DNA of 64,000 nucleotides from contig NZ_CAJYHX010000028.1 in NCBI RefSeq assembly GCF_913774285.1, forward strand, positions 124,001 to 188,000. The letters are read 5' to 3'. This DNA comes from an uncultured Sphingomonas sp. (GTDB lineage Bacteria; Pseudomonadota; Alphaproteobacteria; Sphingomonadales; Sphingomonadaceae). A program made the position numbers and the translations under genes. Of this stretch, positions 54,903 to 62,677 are shown one piece after another (position 1 is the first letter of the stretch; every line of letters starts with the position of its first letter). The notes below the pieces were generated by a model. That model was given only the letters and a program-made list of their open reading frames with translations. It made no database searches and was not told the DNA's origin.

Positions 54903-55492
54903 GCCTTCGTCCCGACCTGGCGATCATCGCCGCCCATGTGGACCGCGGCGCGCGCATCCTCGACGTCGGCTGCGGCGACGGCGCGCTGATGGCGGCGCTG
55001 CGCGACGATCGCGGCTGCGACGCGCGCGGGCTGGAGCTGGAGCCGACCAACGTCGCTGCCGCGGTGGGCCGCGGCCTGTCGGTGATCCAGGGCGATGCCG
55101 ATACCGACCTCGCCGATTATCCCGACGACAGCTTCGACTATGCCATCCTCAGCCAGACGCTGCAGACCACGCGGCGGCCCGACTGGGTGCTCGAGCAGCT
55201 GCTGCGGATCGGCCGACACGCCTTCGTCTCCTTCCCCAATTTCGCCCATTGGCGGGTGCGCGCCTCGCTGCTGTTCGGGGGGCGAATGCCCGTAACCCGG
55301 CTGCTTCCGATCGCCTGGTATGCGACGCCCAACATCCACCATGTCACCGTCGACGATTTCCGCGCGCTGGTGAGGGAACGCGGCATCGCGATCGAGGGCG
55401 CCTGGTTCCTCTCCGGCGACCAGCAGACGGGGTCCGGCATGGCCAACCTGTTGGCGGAACACGCCGTCTTCCTGTTGAGGCACGATCGATGA
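54899..55492 (+). CDS. metW: Methionine biosynthesis protein MetW
   Basis: 197 residues, ATG overlapping the metX stop. A SAM-methyltransferase-like fold with [40 protein letters not shown] and [20 protein letters not shown], the MetW signature. It partners MetX in homoserine acylation in several proteobacteria; the exact chemistry is debated. It overlaps the pirin-family gene by four bases. Confidence 0.95.
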   Translation: MSLRPDLAIIAAHVDRGARILDVGCGDGALMAALRDDRGCDARGLELEPTNVAAAVGRGLSVIQGDADTDLADYPDDSFDYAILSQTLQTTRRPDWVLEQLLRIGRHAFVSFPNFAHWRVRASLLFGGRMPVTRLLPIAWYATPNIHHVTVDDFRALVRERGIAIEGAWFLSGDQQTGSGMANLLAEHAVFLLRHDR

Positions 55493-56352
55493 CCGACGTC
55501 ACCCTGCGCGCCACCCATGCGGCGTACCGCGACGATATCGGCGACCTCGTCACCCGCCGCCCTGTGCCGGGCCCGGGGCTGGAGCAGATCGGCGCCTTTC
55601 TTTTCCTCAACCATCACGGCCCGCAGACCTACCGCCCGAACAACGCCGGCCTGCCCTTCGGCCCGCACCCGCACCGCGGTTTCGAGACGGTAACCTTCAT
55701 CCTCGAAGGCTCGCTCGCCCACACCGACTCCGCAGGGCATGAGAGCATCATCCGCGCCGGCGGCGTGCAGTGGATGACCGCAGGGCGCGGCATCGTCCAT
55801 GCCGAGGTCTCGCCCGCCGAGTTCAAGCAGGCCGGGGGGCCGATGGAGATCCTCCAGCTCTGGGTGAACCTGCCGAGCAAGCTCAAGATGACCGCGCCGC
55901 GCTATGTCGGGCTGCAGGCGGATGCCTTTCCGGGCGTGGCGGCAGGCGACGGCGCGACGGTGCATCTCGTCTCGGGCACTTTCGACGGGCGCACCGGCCC
56001 GATCGAGTCGCTCACCGGCGTGTTCCTGTGCTGGGCAGAGCTGGCGGCGGGTGCGACGCTGACCTTCGACGGGCTCGCGGGCCGTGACCTGTTCCTCTAC
56101 GCGGTGCGCGGGAGTGTGAAGGTGGGCGATCGCGCGCTGCCCGACTGGCATCTCGCCAGCCTCTCAGCGGGCGACACGCTGACGCTCACCGCCGACGAAC
56201 CCGCGCTGATCCTGTTCGGCCACGCCGCACCGATCCCGGAACCGGTGGTCGCCCACGGCCCGTTCGTGATGAACAGCGTGGAGGAAATCCACCAGGCCTA
56301 TGCCGATTACCAGCGCGGGGCTTTCGGTGTGGCGGAGATCGTGGCGGGCTGA
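55489..56352 (+). CDS. Pirin family protein
   Basis: 287 residues from ATG 55489, overlapping the metW stop (ATGA). The N-terminal cupin has LNHHGPQTYRPNNAG, the metal ligands in FGPHPHRGFETVTFILEGS and GGVQWMTAGRGIVHAEVSP; a second degenerate cupin follows. Bacterial pirins can act as quercetinases or redox-sensitive binding proteins with one Fe. Coupling to metXW is not an obvious metabolic link and may be local. A family A repeat pair follows the stop. Confidence 0.92.
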   Translation: MTDVTLRATHAAYRDDIGDLVTRRPVPGPGLEQIGAFLFLNHHGPQTYRPNNAGLPFGPHPHRGFETVTFILEGSLAHTDSAGHESIIRAGGVQWMTAGRGIVHAEVSPAEFKQAGGPMEILQLWVNLPSKLKMTAPRYVGLQADAFPGVAAGDGATVHLVSGTFDGRTGPIESLTGVFLCWAELAAGATLTFDGLAGRDLFLYAVRGSVKVGDRALPDWHLASLSAGDTLTLTADEPALILFGHAAPIPEPVVAHGPFVMNSVEEIHQAYADYQRGAFGVAEIVAG

Positions 56353-56361
56353 GCCCGCATT

Positions 56362-56464
56362 CCCCTCCCGCTTGCGGGAGGGGATAGGGGAGGGGCTGAA
56401 AGCCACCTCGCCCCAACTTCCACGTCAGTCCCTCCCCCGACCCCTCCCGCGAGCGGGAGGGGGG
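56362..56464. repeat. Family A palindromic repeat pair (locus 3)
   Basis: CCCCTCCCGC-TT-GCGGGAGGGG (56362-56383) followed by ATAGGGGAGGGGCTGA and an inverted partner CCCCTCCCGC-GA-GCGGGAGGGG (56441-56462) preceded by the complementary tail. Nearly the same as locus 1 and also between convergent genes. Confidence 0.88.
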
Positions 56465-56477
56465 AAGAAGGTCCGCC

Positions 56478-57866
56478 TCAGTGCGCCGCCTGCTCGCCGC
56501 GCACGATGCCGCTCTTGCCGAGCTGGTCGTCGATCTGCGCCATCAGGCGATCGAGACCCGCCTGGTCCTTCGCCTCGGCGCGGGCGACGAGCACGTCCTG
56601 GGTGTTGGACGCGCGCAGCAGCCACCAGCCGTCGTCGGTGTTGACCCGCGCGCCGTCGGTGCGGTCGACCTGGGCGCCGTCCGCCTCCAGCCGGTCGAGC
56701 ACTTCCTCGACGACCGGGAACTTGCGGCTCTCGTCGACCTGGAAGCGCATCTCCGGCGTGTTGACCATCGCCGGCATCTCGTCCTTGATCTGGGTGAGCG
56801 ACTTGCCGATCACGTGCACCGCCTGGATCAGGCGGATCGCGGCGTACTGGGCGTCGTCGAAGCCGTAATAGTCCTGCGCGAAGAAGATGTGGCCGCTCAT
56901 CTCGCCCGCGAGCGGGGCGCCGGTTTCCTTCATCTTGGTCTTGATCAGGCTGTGGCCGGTCTTCCACATCACCGGCTTGCCGCCCAGCTCGGCGATCCGG
57001 TCGTAGAGCGCCTGGCTGGCCTTGACGTCGGCGATAATCGTCGCGCCCGGATCGATGCGCAGCACCGGCTCGGCGAGGATGGCGAGCAGCTGGTCGCCCC
57101 ACACCACCCGGCCCTGGCCGTCGATCGCGCCCAGCCGATCGCCGTCGCCGTCGAAAGCGAGACCGAAATCGAGGTTCTTCTCGGCGACGAGCTTCTTCAG
57201 ATCGGCGAGATTCTTCTCTTCGGTAGGATCGGGATGATGGTTGGGGAAATTACCGTCCACATCGGTGAACAGCGTATGGTGCTCACCCGGCAGCAGCTTG
57301 ACGAGCTTCTCGATCACCGGGCCGGCGGCGCCGTTGCCCGCGTCCCAGCCGATCTTGTACGAACCGCCGGCATAGCCCGCGATCAGGCGGCTGACATAGA
57401 GGTCCTCGATGTCCGCGTCGGTCACCGTCTCGGTGCCGTCGCCCTCGTCCCAATCGCCTTCCGCCGCCATCTTGCCCAGCGTCTGGATGTCCTGGCCGAA
57501 GAACGAACGGTGCTGGAACACCATCTTGAAGCCATTGTAGTTGCCGGGATTGTGGCTGCCGGTAATCTGGATGCCGCCATCCACCTCCAGCGTTGCCTCG
57601 GCATAATATAGCATCGGCGTCGGGCCCATGCCGGTGCGCACCACGTCGCAGCCCGAAGCGGTCAGGCCTTCGATCAGCGCGGCCTCGAGCATCGGCGAGG
57701 AGATGCGGCCGTCGCGGCCCACCGCCACCCGGCGGCCGCCGGCGCGGCGCAACAGCGTGGCGAAGCCGCGGCCGATCGCCCGCGCGTCGTCCGGACCCAG
57801 CGTCTTCCCCACGATTCCACGGATGTCGTATTCGCGCAGCGACGTCGGATCGAAACGGTGCGTCAT
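56478..57866 (-). CDS. Phosphomannomutase/phosphoglucomutase (AlgC/ManB type)
   Basis: 462 residues from ATG 57866 (MTHRFDPTSLREYDIRGIVG), GGGAGGG upstream. The four-domain alpha-D-phosphohexomutase has the phosphoserine motif GGIQITGSHNPGNYNGFKMV, the metal loop GLAFDGDGDRLG, GEMSGHIFF and the phosphate-binding C-terminus WWLLRASNTQDVLVARAEA. It interconverts mannose or glucose 6- and 1-phosphates to feed GDP-mannose and UDP-glucose for lipopolysaccharide and exopolysaccharide. It may serve the polysaccharide genes at the left end, but lies far away. Confidence 0.95.
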   Translation of the reverse strand: MTHRFDPTSLREYDIRGIVGKTLGPDDARAIGRGFATLLRRAGGRRVAVGRDGRISSPMLEAALIEGLTASGCDVVRTGMGPTPMLYYAEATLEVDGGIQITGSHNPGNYNGFKMVFQHRSFFGQDIQTLGKMAAEGDWDEGDGTETVTDADIEDLYVSRLIAGYAGGSYKIGWDAGNGAAGPVIEKLVKLLPGEHHTLFTDVDGNFPNHHPDPTEEKNLADLKKLVAEKNLDFGLAFDGDGDRLGAIDGQGRVVWGDQLLAILAEPVLRIDPGATIIADVKASQALYDRIAELGGKPVMWKTGHSLIKTKMKETGAPLAGEMSGHIFFAQDYYGFDDAQYAAIRLIQAVHVIGKSLTQIKDEMPAMVNTPEMRFQVDESRKFPVVEEVLDRLEADGAQVDRTDGARVNTDDGWWLLRASNTQDVLVARAEAKDQAGLDRLMAQIDDQLGKSGIVRGEQAAH

Positions 57867-58003
57867 GTAAGCCCTCCCGAAGGTAAAGATGCGCGCCTCT
57901 TCCGCGACTCGAAACGAAGTTTCAAGCCGCCCGAGGCACGAATAGATTAATATTTTGCACTGCAACATCGTCGCAGGCAATTGTTACGTGACGAGGACGG
58001 ACC

Positions 58004-58267
58004 TCAGCCCCGCAGCAACGTATCGCGGGCAAGATTGATCCGACGCGTCAGCTCAGTCGAGCCGCCGCGGTCCGGGTGCAGCGCCGAAACGAGCCGGCGA
58101 TGCGCCGCACGGATCTCGTCGGGCCCCGCTGCCGCGTCGACGCCGAGGATCGCCCGTGCCTCACTCTCGCCAAGGCGCGGCGGCGGCGCGACGGGCACCT
58201 TCTTCTTCGGCTGCAGCCAACGCCACAGGATATAGAGCAGTGCCGCTGCGATCAGGACCTTCGCCAT
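58004..58267 (-). CDS. Small membrane-anchored J-domain protein
   Basis: 87 residues; ATG overlaps the mipZ stop by one base (TGATG). An N-terminal membrane helix ([16 protein letters not shown]) is followed by a basic QPKKKVPV linker and a C-terminal J-domain with [20 protein letters not shown] and the HPD motif (ALHPDRGGS). The layout is like TIM14/DjlA-type co-chaperones that recruit DnaK to a membrane partner. Coupling to mipZ suggests a division-linked client, which is inference. Length is short even for this class. Confidence 0.85.
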   Translation of the reverse strand: MAKVLIAAALLYILWRWLQPKKKVPVAPPPRLGESEARAILGVDAAAGPDEIRAAHRRLVSALHPDRGGSTELTRRINLARDTLLRG

Positions 58268-59061
58268 CAGGCGAACAGCGGGGCGTTGACGTCGGGCAGC
58301 GCCAGGCCGGCCATCATCTCGCGCAGCTCCTGCCGCGCCGCGACATGGCTGAGCCCCATCTCGCCGAACTCGCGCGAATCGAGCATGGTCAGCCCCTGGG
58401 GGAACAGCTCGCGATAGATCACGCGCTCGGACAGCCCCGAGATCACCCGAAAGCCGACGCGCTTGGACAGCTGGTCGATCGCCTCGGACACGCGCCGCAT
58501 GTTGCGCGCCTCGATGTGCTGCATGCGGTTGCGCAGCACGACCCAGTCGATCGTCTCGCCGTCGGCCTTGGCGCGGCGCTTGCGCGATTCCCAGATCATC
58601 TCCGAATAGAAGCTGGGGCGCGTCACCCGGAAACTGTCCGGGTCGACCTGGCCGATCAGGTCGAAGTCGACGAAGCTGTCGTTCATCGGGGTGACCAGCG
58701 TGTCGGCGTTGGTCACCGAGATGCGGGCGAACTTGTCGTCGCGGCCCGGCGTGTCGATCACCAGGAAGTCGGCGCCCTCGCCGAGTCGATCCAGCGTATC
58801 GGTGAAGAAGTCCATGCTTTCGCCGTCGTGCGTCTCGTAGACCGGCATCGGCAGGTCGCGGCCCATCCGGCGCATCGTCGCGCGGCGATTGTCGAGGTAG
58901 CGGCCCATCGTCCGCTGGCGGTGATCGAGGTCGAAACAGGCGACGCGCGCGCCCTTCGCGGCCAGCGCGATCGCCGCGTGCACCGCGGTGGTCGACTTGC
59001 CCGTGCCGCCCTTTTCATTGGCAAAAACCAGCACATGCAGTCGTTTAGCGGGCTGATTCAA
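58267..59061 (-). CDS. mipZ: Division-plane positioning ATPase MipZ
   Basis: 264 residues from TTG 59061 ([19 protein letters not shown]), preferred over ATG 59124 because AAGGA stands nine bases upstream and the length matches relatives. The deviant Walker [72 protein letters not shown] and [20 protein letters not shown] then [12 protein letters not shown] closely follow Caulobacter MipZ. It forms a gradient from ParB at the pole and blocks FtsZ there. Divergent from panC; coupled to a J-domain gene. Confidence 0.94.
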   Translation of the reverse strand: MNQPAKRLHVLVFANEKGGTGKSTTAVHAAIALAAKGARVACFDLDHRQRTMGRYLDNRRATMRRMGRDLPMPVYETHDGESMDFFTDTLDRLGEGADFLVIDTPGRDDKFARISVTNADTLVTPMNDSFVDFDLIGQVDPDSFRVTRPSFYSEMIWESRKRRAKADGETIDWVVLRNRMQHIEARNMRRVSEAIDQLSKRVGFRVISGLSERVIYRELFPQGLTMLDSREFGEMGLSHVAARQELREMMAGLALPDVNAPLFA

Positions 59062-59141
59062 CGCAGCTATTCCTTCACTTGATCGGGCGGCCTCCCCCCC
59101 ATAGAAGGCGCCGCTTCCGTTCATATCGAAAGTGCCCAAGC

Positions 59142-59975
59142 GTGCAAACCGTTCGCCAGATCGACGATCTTCGCCAGGCGCTGGACGCCTTCCGCAGCGA
59201 AGGCGCCCGGCTGGCCTTCGTGCCTACCATGGGCGCACTGCATGACGGGCATATGGCGCTGGTCGAAGCCGCCAAGCGCGCCGGCAGCCGCGTGATCGTG
59301 TCGATCTTCGTCAATCCGATCCAGTTCGGGCCGAATGAGGACTTGGCAAAGTATCCGCGGCGTGAACAGGCCGATTCGCGGCTGCTCGCCAATGCCGGGG
59401 TCGACCTGCTGTGGATGCCGACGCCCGAGATCATGTACCCGGAAGGTTTTGCCACCAGCGTGCGCGTCTCCGGCGTGAGCGAGCCGCTCGACGGTGCGCA
59501 CCGCCCCGGCCATTTCGATGGCGTCGCCACCGTGGTGTCCAAGCTGTTCCACCAGGTGCAGCCGCATGTCGCGCTGTTCGGCGAGAAGGACTGGCAGCAG
59601 CTCCAAGTGATCCGCCGCATGGTCGCCGATCTCGACATGGCCGTGGAGATCCAGGGCGTACCCACCCAGCGCGAGGATGACGGCCTCGCGCTTTCCTCGC
59701 GCAACGCCTATCTGATGCCGGAGGACCGCGCCCGCGCGGTCGCGTTGCCGCGCGCGCTCGGCGCCGCCGCCAAGACGATCGGCGAGGGCGGCGACCGCGA
59801 GGCGGCGCTGGTCCAAGCGCAGGAATCGCTCAGCGCGGCGGGCTTCGAAGTCGATTATGTCGCGCTGGTTGATGCAGAATCGCTTTCCGCGCCGATCGAG
59901 GGCCGGCCGATGCGGCTGCTGGCCGCGGCGCGCATCGGCGGCACCCGGCTGATCGACAATATCCCGGTGCTATGA
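59142..59975 (+). CDS. panC: Pantothenate synthetase
   Basis: 277 residues from GTG 59142 (MQTVRQIDDLRQALDAFRSE), the usual family start; the ribosome site is weak. The HIGH-like motifs PTMGALHDGHMALVEAA and IFVNPIQFGPNEDLAKYPR, RPGHFDGVATVVSKLFHQVQ, LFGEKDWQQL and LALSSRNAYL are complete. It joins pantoate and beta-alanine with ATP to make pantothenate for coenzyme A. panB is not next to it. A terminator follows. Confidence 0.96.
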   Translation: MQTVRQIDDLRQALDAFRSEGARLAFVPTMGALHDGHMALVEAAKRAGSRVIVSIFVNPIQFGPNEDLAKYPRREQADSRLLANAGVDLLWMPTPEIMYPEGFATSVRVSGVSEPLDGAHRPGHFDGVATVVSKLFHQVQPHVALFGEKDWQQLQVIRRMVADLDMAVEIQGVPTQREDDGLALSSRNAYLMPEDRARAVALPRALGAAAKTIGEGGDREAALVQAQESLSAAGFEVDYVALVDAESLSAPIEGRPMRLLAAARIGGTRLIDNIPVL

Positions 59976-59983
59976 ACTAATAC

Positions 59984-60004
59984 GGTTAAGCCGCTTAACC
60001 TTTT
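59984..60004 (+). terminator. Rho-independent terminator after panC
   Basis: GGTTAAG-CCG-CTTAACC (59984-60000) followed by TTTT, nine bases after the panC stop. Confidence 0.85.
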
Positions 60005-60065
60005 ATTGTCCTTACCCCCCCAAATTCGGAGTCAACGAGGACGCCGGAACAGGGGCGAAGCGACA

Positions 60066-60362
60066 ATGGCGAATAGTGAGAAGAGTGCGCGGTTTCTGAT
60101 CGAGAGTCGGTTGCGCGATGCCGCGCGCGGTAGTGCCGATGCCTGTTTTGATCTGGGCGTCGTCTATTCGAGCGGGGCTGAGGGCGTGACGATCGACCTG
60201 GTCGAGGCGCACAAATGGTTCAACATCGCTGCGATGACCGGCAGCGTCGAGGCGCAAGCCTGCCGCGCCGACATCGCCGAGGACATGACCGCCCGCGAGA
60301 TCATCGAAGCCCAGAAGGCCGCCCGCGCCTGGCTGCGGGGGCTGGAAAGCCGCGCAGCCTGA
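60066..60362 (+). CDS. Sel1-repeat-like small protein
   Basis: 98 residues from ATG 60066 (MANSEKSARFLIESRLRDAA). The middle DACFDLGVVYSSGAEGVTID then LVEAHKWFNIAAMTGSVEAQ matches one to one and a half Sel1/TPR-like units (A-x-x-x-L-G-x-x-Y; A-x-K-W-x-x-x-A). There is no signal peptide, so it is cytoplasmic and probably a protein-binding adaptor. This short form is common in sphingomonads. The partner is unknown. It is convergent with the lipoprotein gene, with a six-base gap. Confidence 0.82.
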   Translation: MANSEKSARFLIESRLRDAARGSADACFDLGVVYSSGAEGVTIDLVEAHKWFNIAAMTGSVEAQACRADIAEDMTAREIIEAQKAARAWLRGLESRAA

Positions 60363-60368
60363 CATTCC

Positions 60369-60848
60369 TCAGGGCGCCTTCTGGCCCCAGTTGATCGATA
60401 CGCGGGTGCGGCCGAGATGGCCCTCCACCGCCACGCGCAGGCTGCGTTCGCTTTCCTCGCCCGCTTCGTAGCTGAAGCCGGTTTCACGACGATATTTCAG
60501 GCCCGAGGCATTGGCCTGCGCGCGCGACCAGCCGAGCACTTCCTTCTCCGGCGCATCGGTCTCGTAGACCAGATTGCCGCTGACATGCCGCCCAGGCAGC
60601 CCATCGGGTGCGGCGGTGCAGCTGAGAATCGTCGCATTGGCATAGACCGGCACGAAATCGGGCTTGTTGCTGCAGTCGATTGCCGCCGAGACGTTCGCAG
60701 GCACCCCCGCCGCCGCCGCCGAGGCGACATTCTGCCCCACCGGATCGTCGGTGGTCTGCTCGCCGCCGCGGCCGCAACCCGCAAGCAGCACGACCGCCCC
60801 GAGTAGCGCGGCACGTGCGATGGTGTGACGACGACGACGACGATGCAT
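60369..60848 (-). CDS. Lipoprotein of unknown function
   Basis: 159 residues from ATG 60848 (MHRRRRRHTIARAALLGAVV), lipobox LLAGC with the cysteine near residue 25. The strongly basic n-region is unusual. The mature domain has two further cysteines (IDCSNKPDFV, ILSCTAAPDG) and an alpha/beta core with GWSRAQANASGLKYRRETGF that may bind a ligand. I do not recognise the family. It faces the Sel1-like gene tail to tail. Confidence 0.75.
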   Translation of the reverse strand: MHRRRRRHTIARAALLGAVVLLAGCGRGGEQTTDDPVGQNVASAAAAGVPANVSAAIDCSNKPDFVPVYANATILSCTAAPDGLPGRHVSGNLVYETDAPEKEVLGWSRAQANASGLKYRRETGFSYEAGEESERSLRVAVEGHLGRTRVSINWGQKAP

Positions 60849-61003
60849 CCTGGCCCCTTTTCCGCCCGGTCGACCTCGCGCCGACACTTACGGCTAGGAA
60901 CGGACCGCGACGCGCTTTGCTCCCACCCCTTGGTCCGTCGGATCGGCGCTGCTAGCGGTGTCTTCGGGTCGCAAAGGCCCGCCTCGGGGGGATTGCCGCA
61001 CAT

Positions 61004-62653
61004 ATGGTTCGATTGTCGTCCGCCGGGCTGGTGCTGGCCGGTGCCGTGCTGGCCCTTCTCTGCTGCGGCGGACTGCTGGTCTATGGCGCCGGGCGCGGCA
61101 TCGACCTGACCGACGAGATCTTCTACCTTGTCTGGGCGCGCAATCCCGAGGCCTATGCGCTGCTCTACCAGCCCTTCGGTTATCTGCTGCATCCCCTCTA
61201 TGCGCTGCTGGCAGGCGATGTAGCGCGCTACCGGCTTGCGGGATTCGCGATCACCGCGGCGGCGGGGGCGCTGCTCGGGCGGCAGCTTGCGCCCGAAGGC
61301 GCCCGGCGGCTCCCCTTCGCGACGTTCGGCGCGGCGGCGGCGCTGGTCATCTATTTCCCGTGGATCGTCACGCCGAGCTACAATTCCGCCGCCAATGTAG
61401 GCGCGATGCTGGTGCTGGCCGGCGTGACGACGCTGCTGCGCACCGAGACCCTCGCAGCGCATGTTGCAGCGACCCTGACGATCGGCTGCGGGCTGTGCGT
61501 GGCGGCCTTCGCCAAGCCGCCGCTGTTCGCTCTGAGCGGCGTGCTGCTGATCGCCTTGGCCGCCTGGTCGATCCGGCGGAATCGCGGGCGCAGCATCGCG
61601 CTGCTCGGCGCGCTGGCCCTCGCCGTGCTGCTGATCGCGCTGTTCCTGCCGCTGCCCCGAATCCCCGGCCTGCTCGCACGGATCGCGGCGAGTCAGCACA
61701 TCCTGGCACTTCCCAACACGCCGACACACCTGCCGATCAAGGTGCTGGGCGACTGGGCCGCGGTGCCGCCGCTGCTTTCCGCCGCGGCGCTTGCCGCCAT
61801 CGGCGCAACTGTGCTGCGGCGCACACGCTGGGGCTGCTGGCTCGGCCATGGCGCCATGGCATTCGGCCTGCTCTATCTGGCGACGACGATTCCCGACACG
61901 CTCGACGGCGGCATCCCGGAATTTCCGGGACTCGCGCTGCTGCTGGTCGCGGCCGGCTATGCGGCGCCGGTCGCGCGCCGCGACATGCTGCTGTTGGCGC
62001 TGCTCCTGGCGGCGCCGTTCGCGGTGGCGCTAGGCACCTTCAACAACCAATGGGCGCAATTCGATTTCAGCATGGCCTTCCCGCTGCTCGCGCTGTTCCG
62101 CCTAGCGAGCGACGACCCCCTGCGGTGGCGACGAGGCGCTGCCACCCTGCTCAGCCTCGTCGCGCCGCCGCTGCTGCTGTTCGCCGCCGCGATGGCGCCC
62201 TACAGCCTGCCCGACTCGATCTTCGCGCAGACAATTCCGGTCCGCCACCCGATCACCGGCAGCCCCTTGCTGGTCGACCAGGAGACCGCCGACTTCCTGG
62301 ACGGCGCGCGCGACAAGGCGACCGGCGCACTGCTGGTGGATCTGTCCGGCACCGGCCCCGGCGTTGCCGCCGCGCTGGGAGCGAAGGCCCCGGTGCTGCT
62401 CTGGCTCAATCCGGCGACCGCGACCTGGCCCGACGTCGTCTGGTCGCGGCTGACCGAGCAGGAGCGGGCACGCGCCTGGTTCGTCGCCCCGGTGCTGCCG
62501 CTGTTCGCGCCCTCTGCACCGGCGCGCTGGCTCGCGGCGCATCGCGGCGGCTATTGCCGCACGCCGCTGCCGCACATGACCTTCTGGTGGGAGGAACGGT
62601 CGCTCGATCTCTGGCGGCCCTGCCCCGAACCGCGCGCCCACGCCGGGGGCTGA
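61004..62653 (+). CDS. Multi-pass membrane protein, possible GT-C glycosyltransferase-like
   Basis: 549 residues. About 11-12 membrane segments run from MVRLSSAGLVLAGAVLALLC to residue about 410, followed by a soluble C-terminal domain of about 140 residues (PVRHPITGSPLLVDQETADF onward). After the first helix, GRGIDLTDEIFYLVWARNPE has a DE pair in the position of the catalytic acidic motif of GT-C enzymes (ArnT/PMT class), which use polyprenyl-linked donors. The fold call is tentative. No ribosome site stands out. It is not in an evident glycan cluster. Confidence 0.6.
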   Translation: MVRLSSAGLVLAGAVLALLCCGGLLVYGAGRGIDLTDEIFYLVWARNPEAYALLYQPFGYLLHPLYALLAGDVARYRLAGFAITAAAGALLGRQLAPEGARRLPFATFGAAAALVIYFPWIVTPSYNSAANVGAMLVLAGVTTLLRTETLAAHVAATLTIGCGLCVAAFAKPPLFALSGVLLIALAAWSIRRNRGRSIALLGALALAVLLIALFLPLPRIPGLLARIAASQHILALPNTPTHLPIKVLGDWAAVPPLLSAAALAAIGATVLRRTRWGCWLGHGAMAFGLLYLATTIPDTLDGGIPEFPGLALLLVAAGYAAPVARRDMLLLALLLAAPFAVALGTFNNQWAQFDFSMAFPLLALFRLASDDPLRWRRGAATLLSLVAPPLLLFAAAMAPYSLPDSIFAQTIPVRHPITGSPLLVDQETADFLDGARDKATGALLVDLSGTGPGVAAALGAKAPVLLWLNPATATWPDVVWSRLTEQERARAWFVAPVLPLFAPSAPARWLAAHRGGYCRTPLPHMTFWWEERSLDLWRPCPEPRAHAGG

Positions 62654-62677
62654 GCGCGCGGCGCGCAGGGTCGTGGT

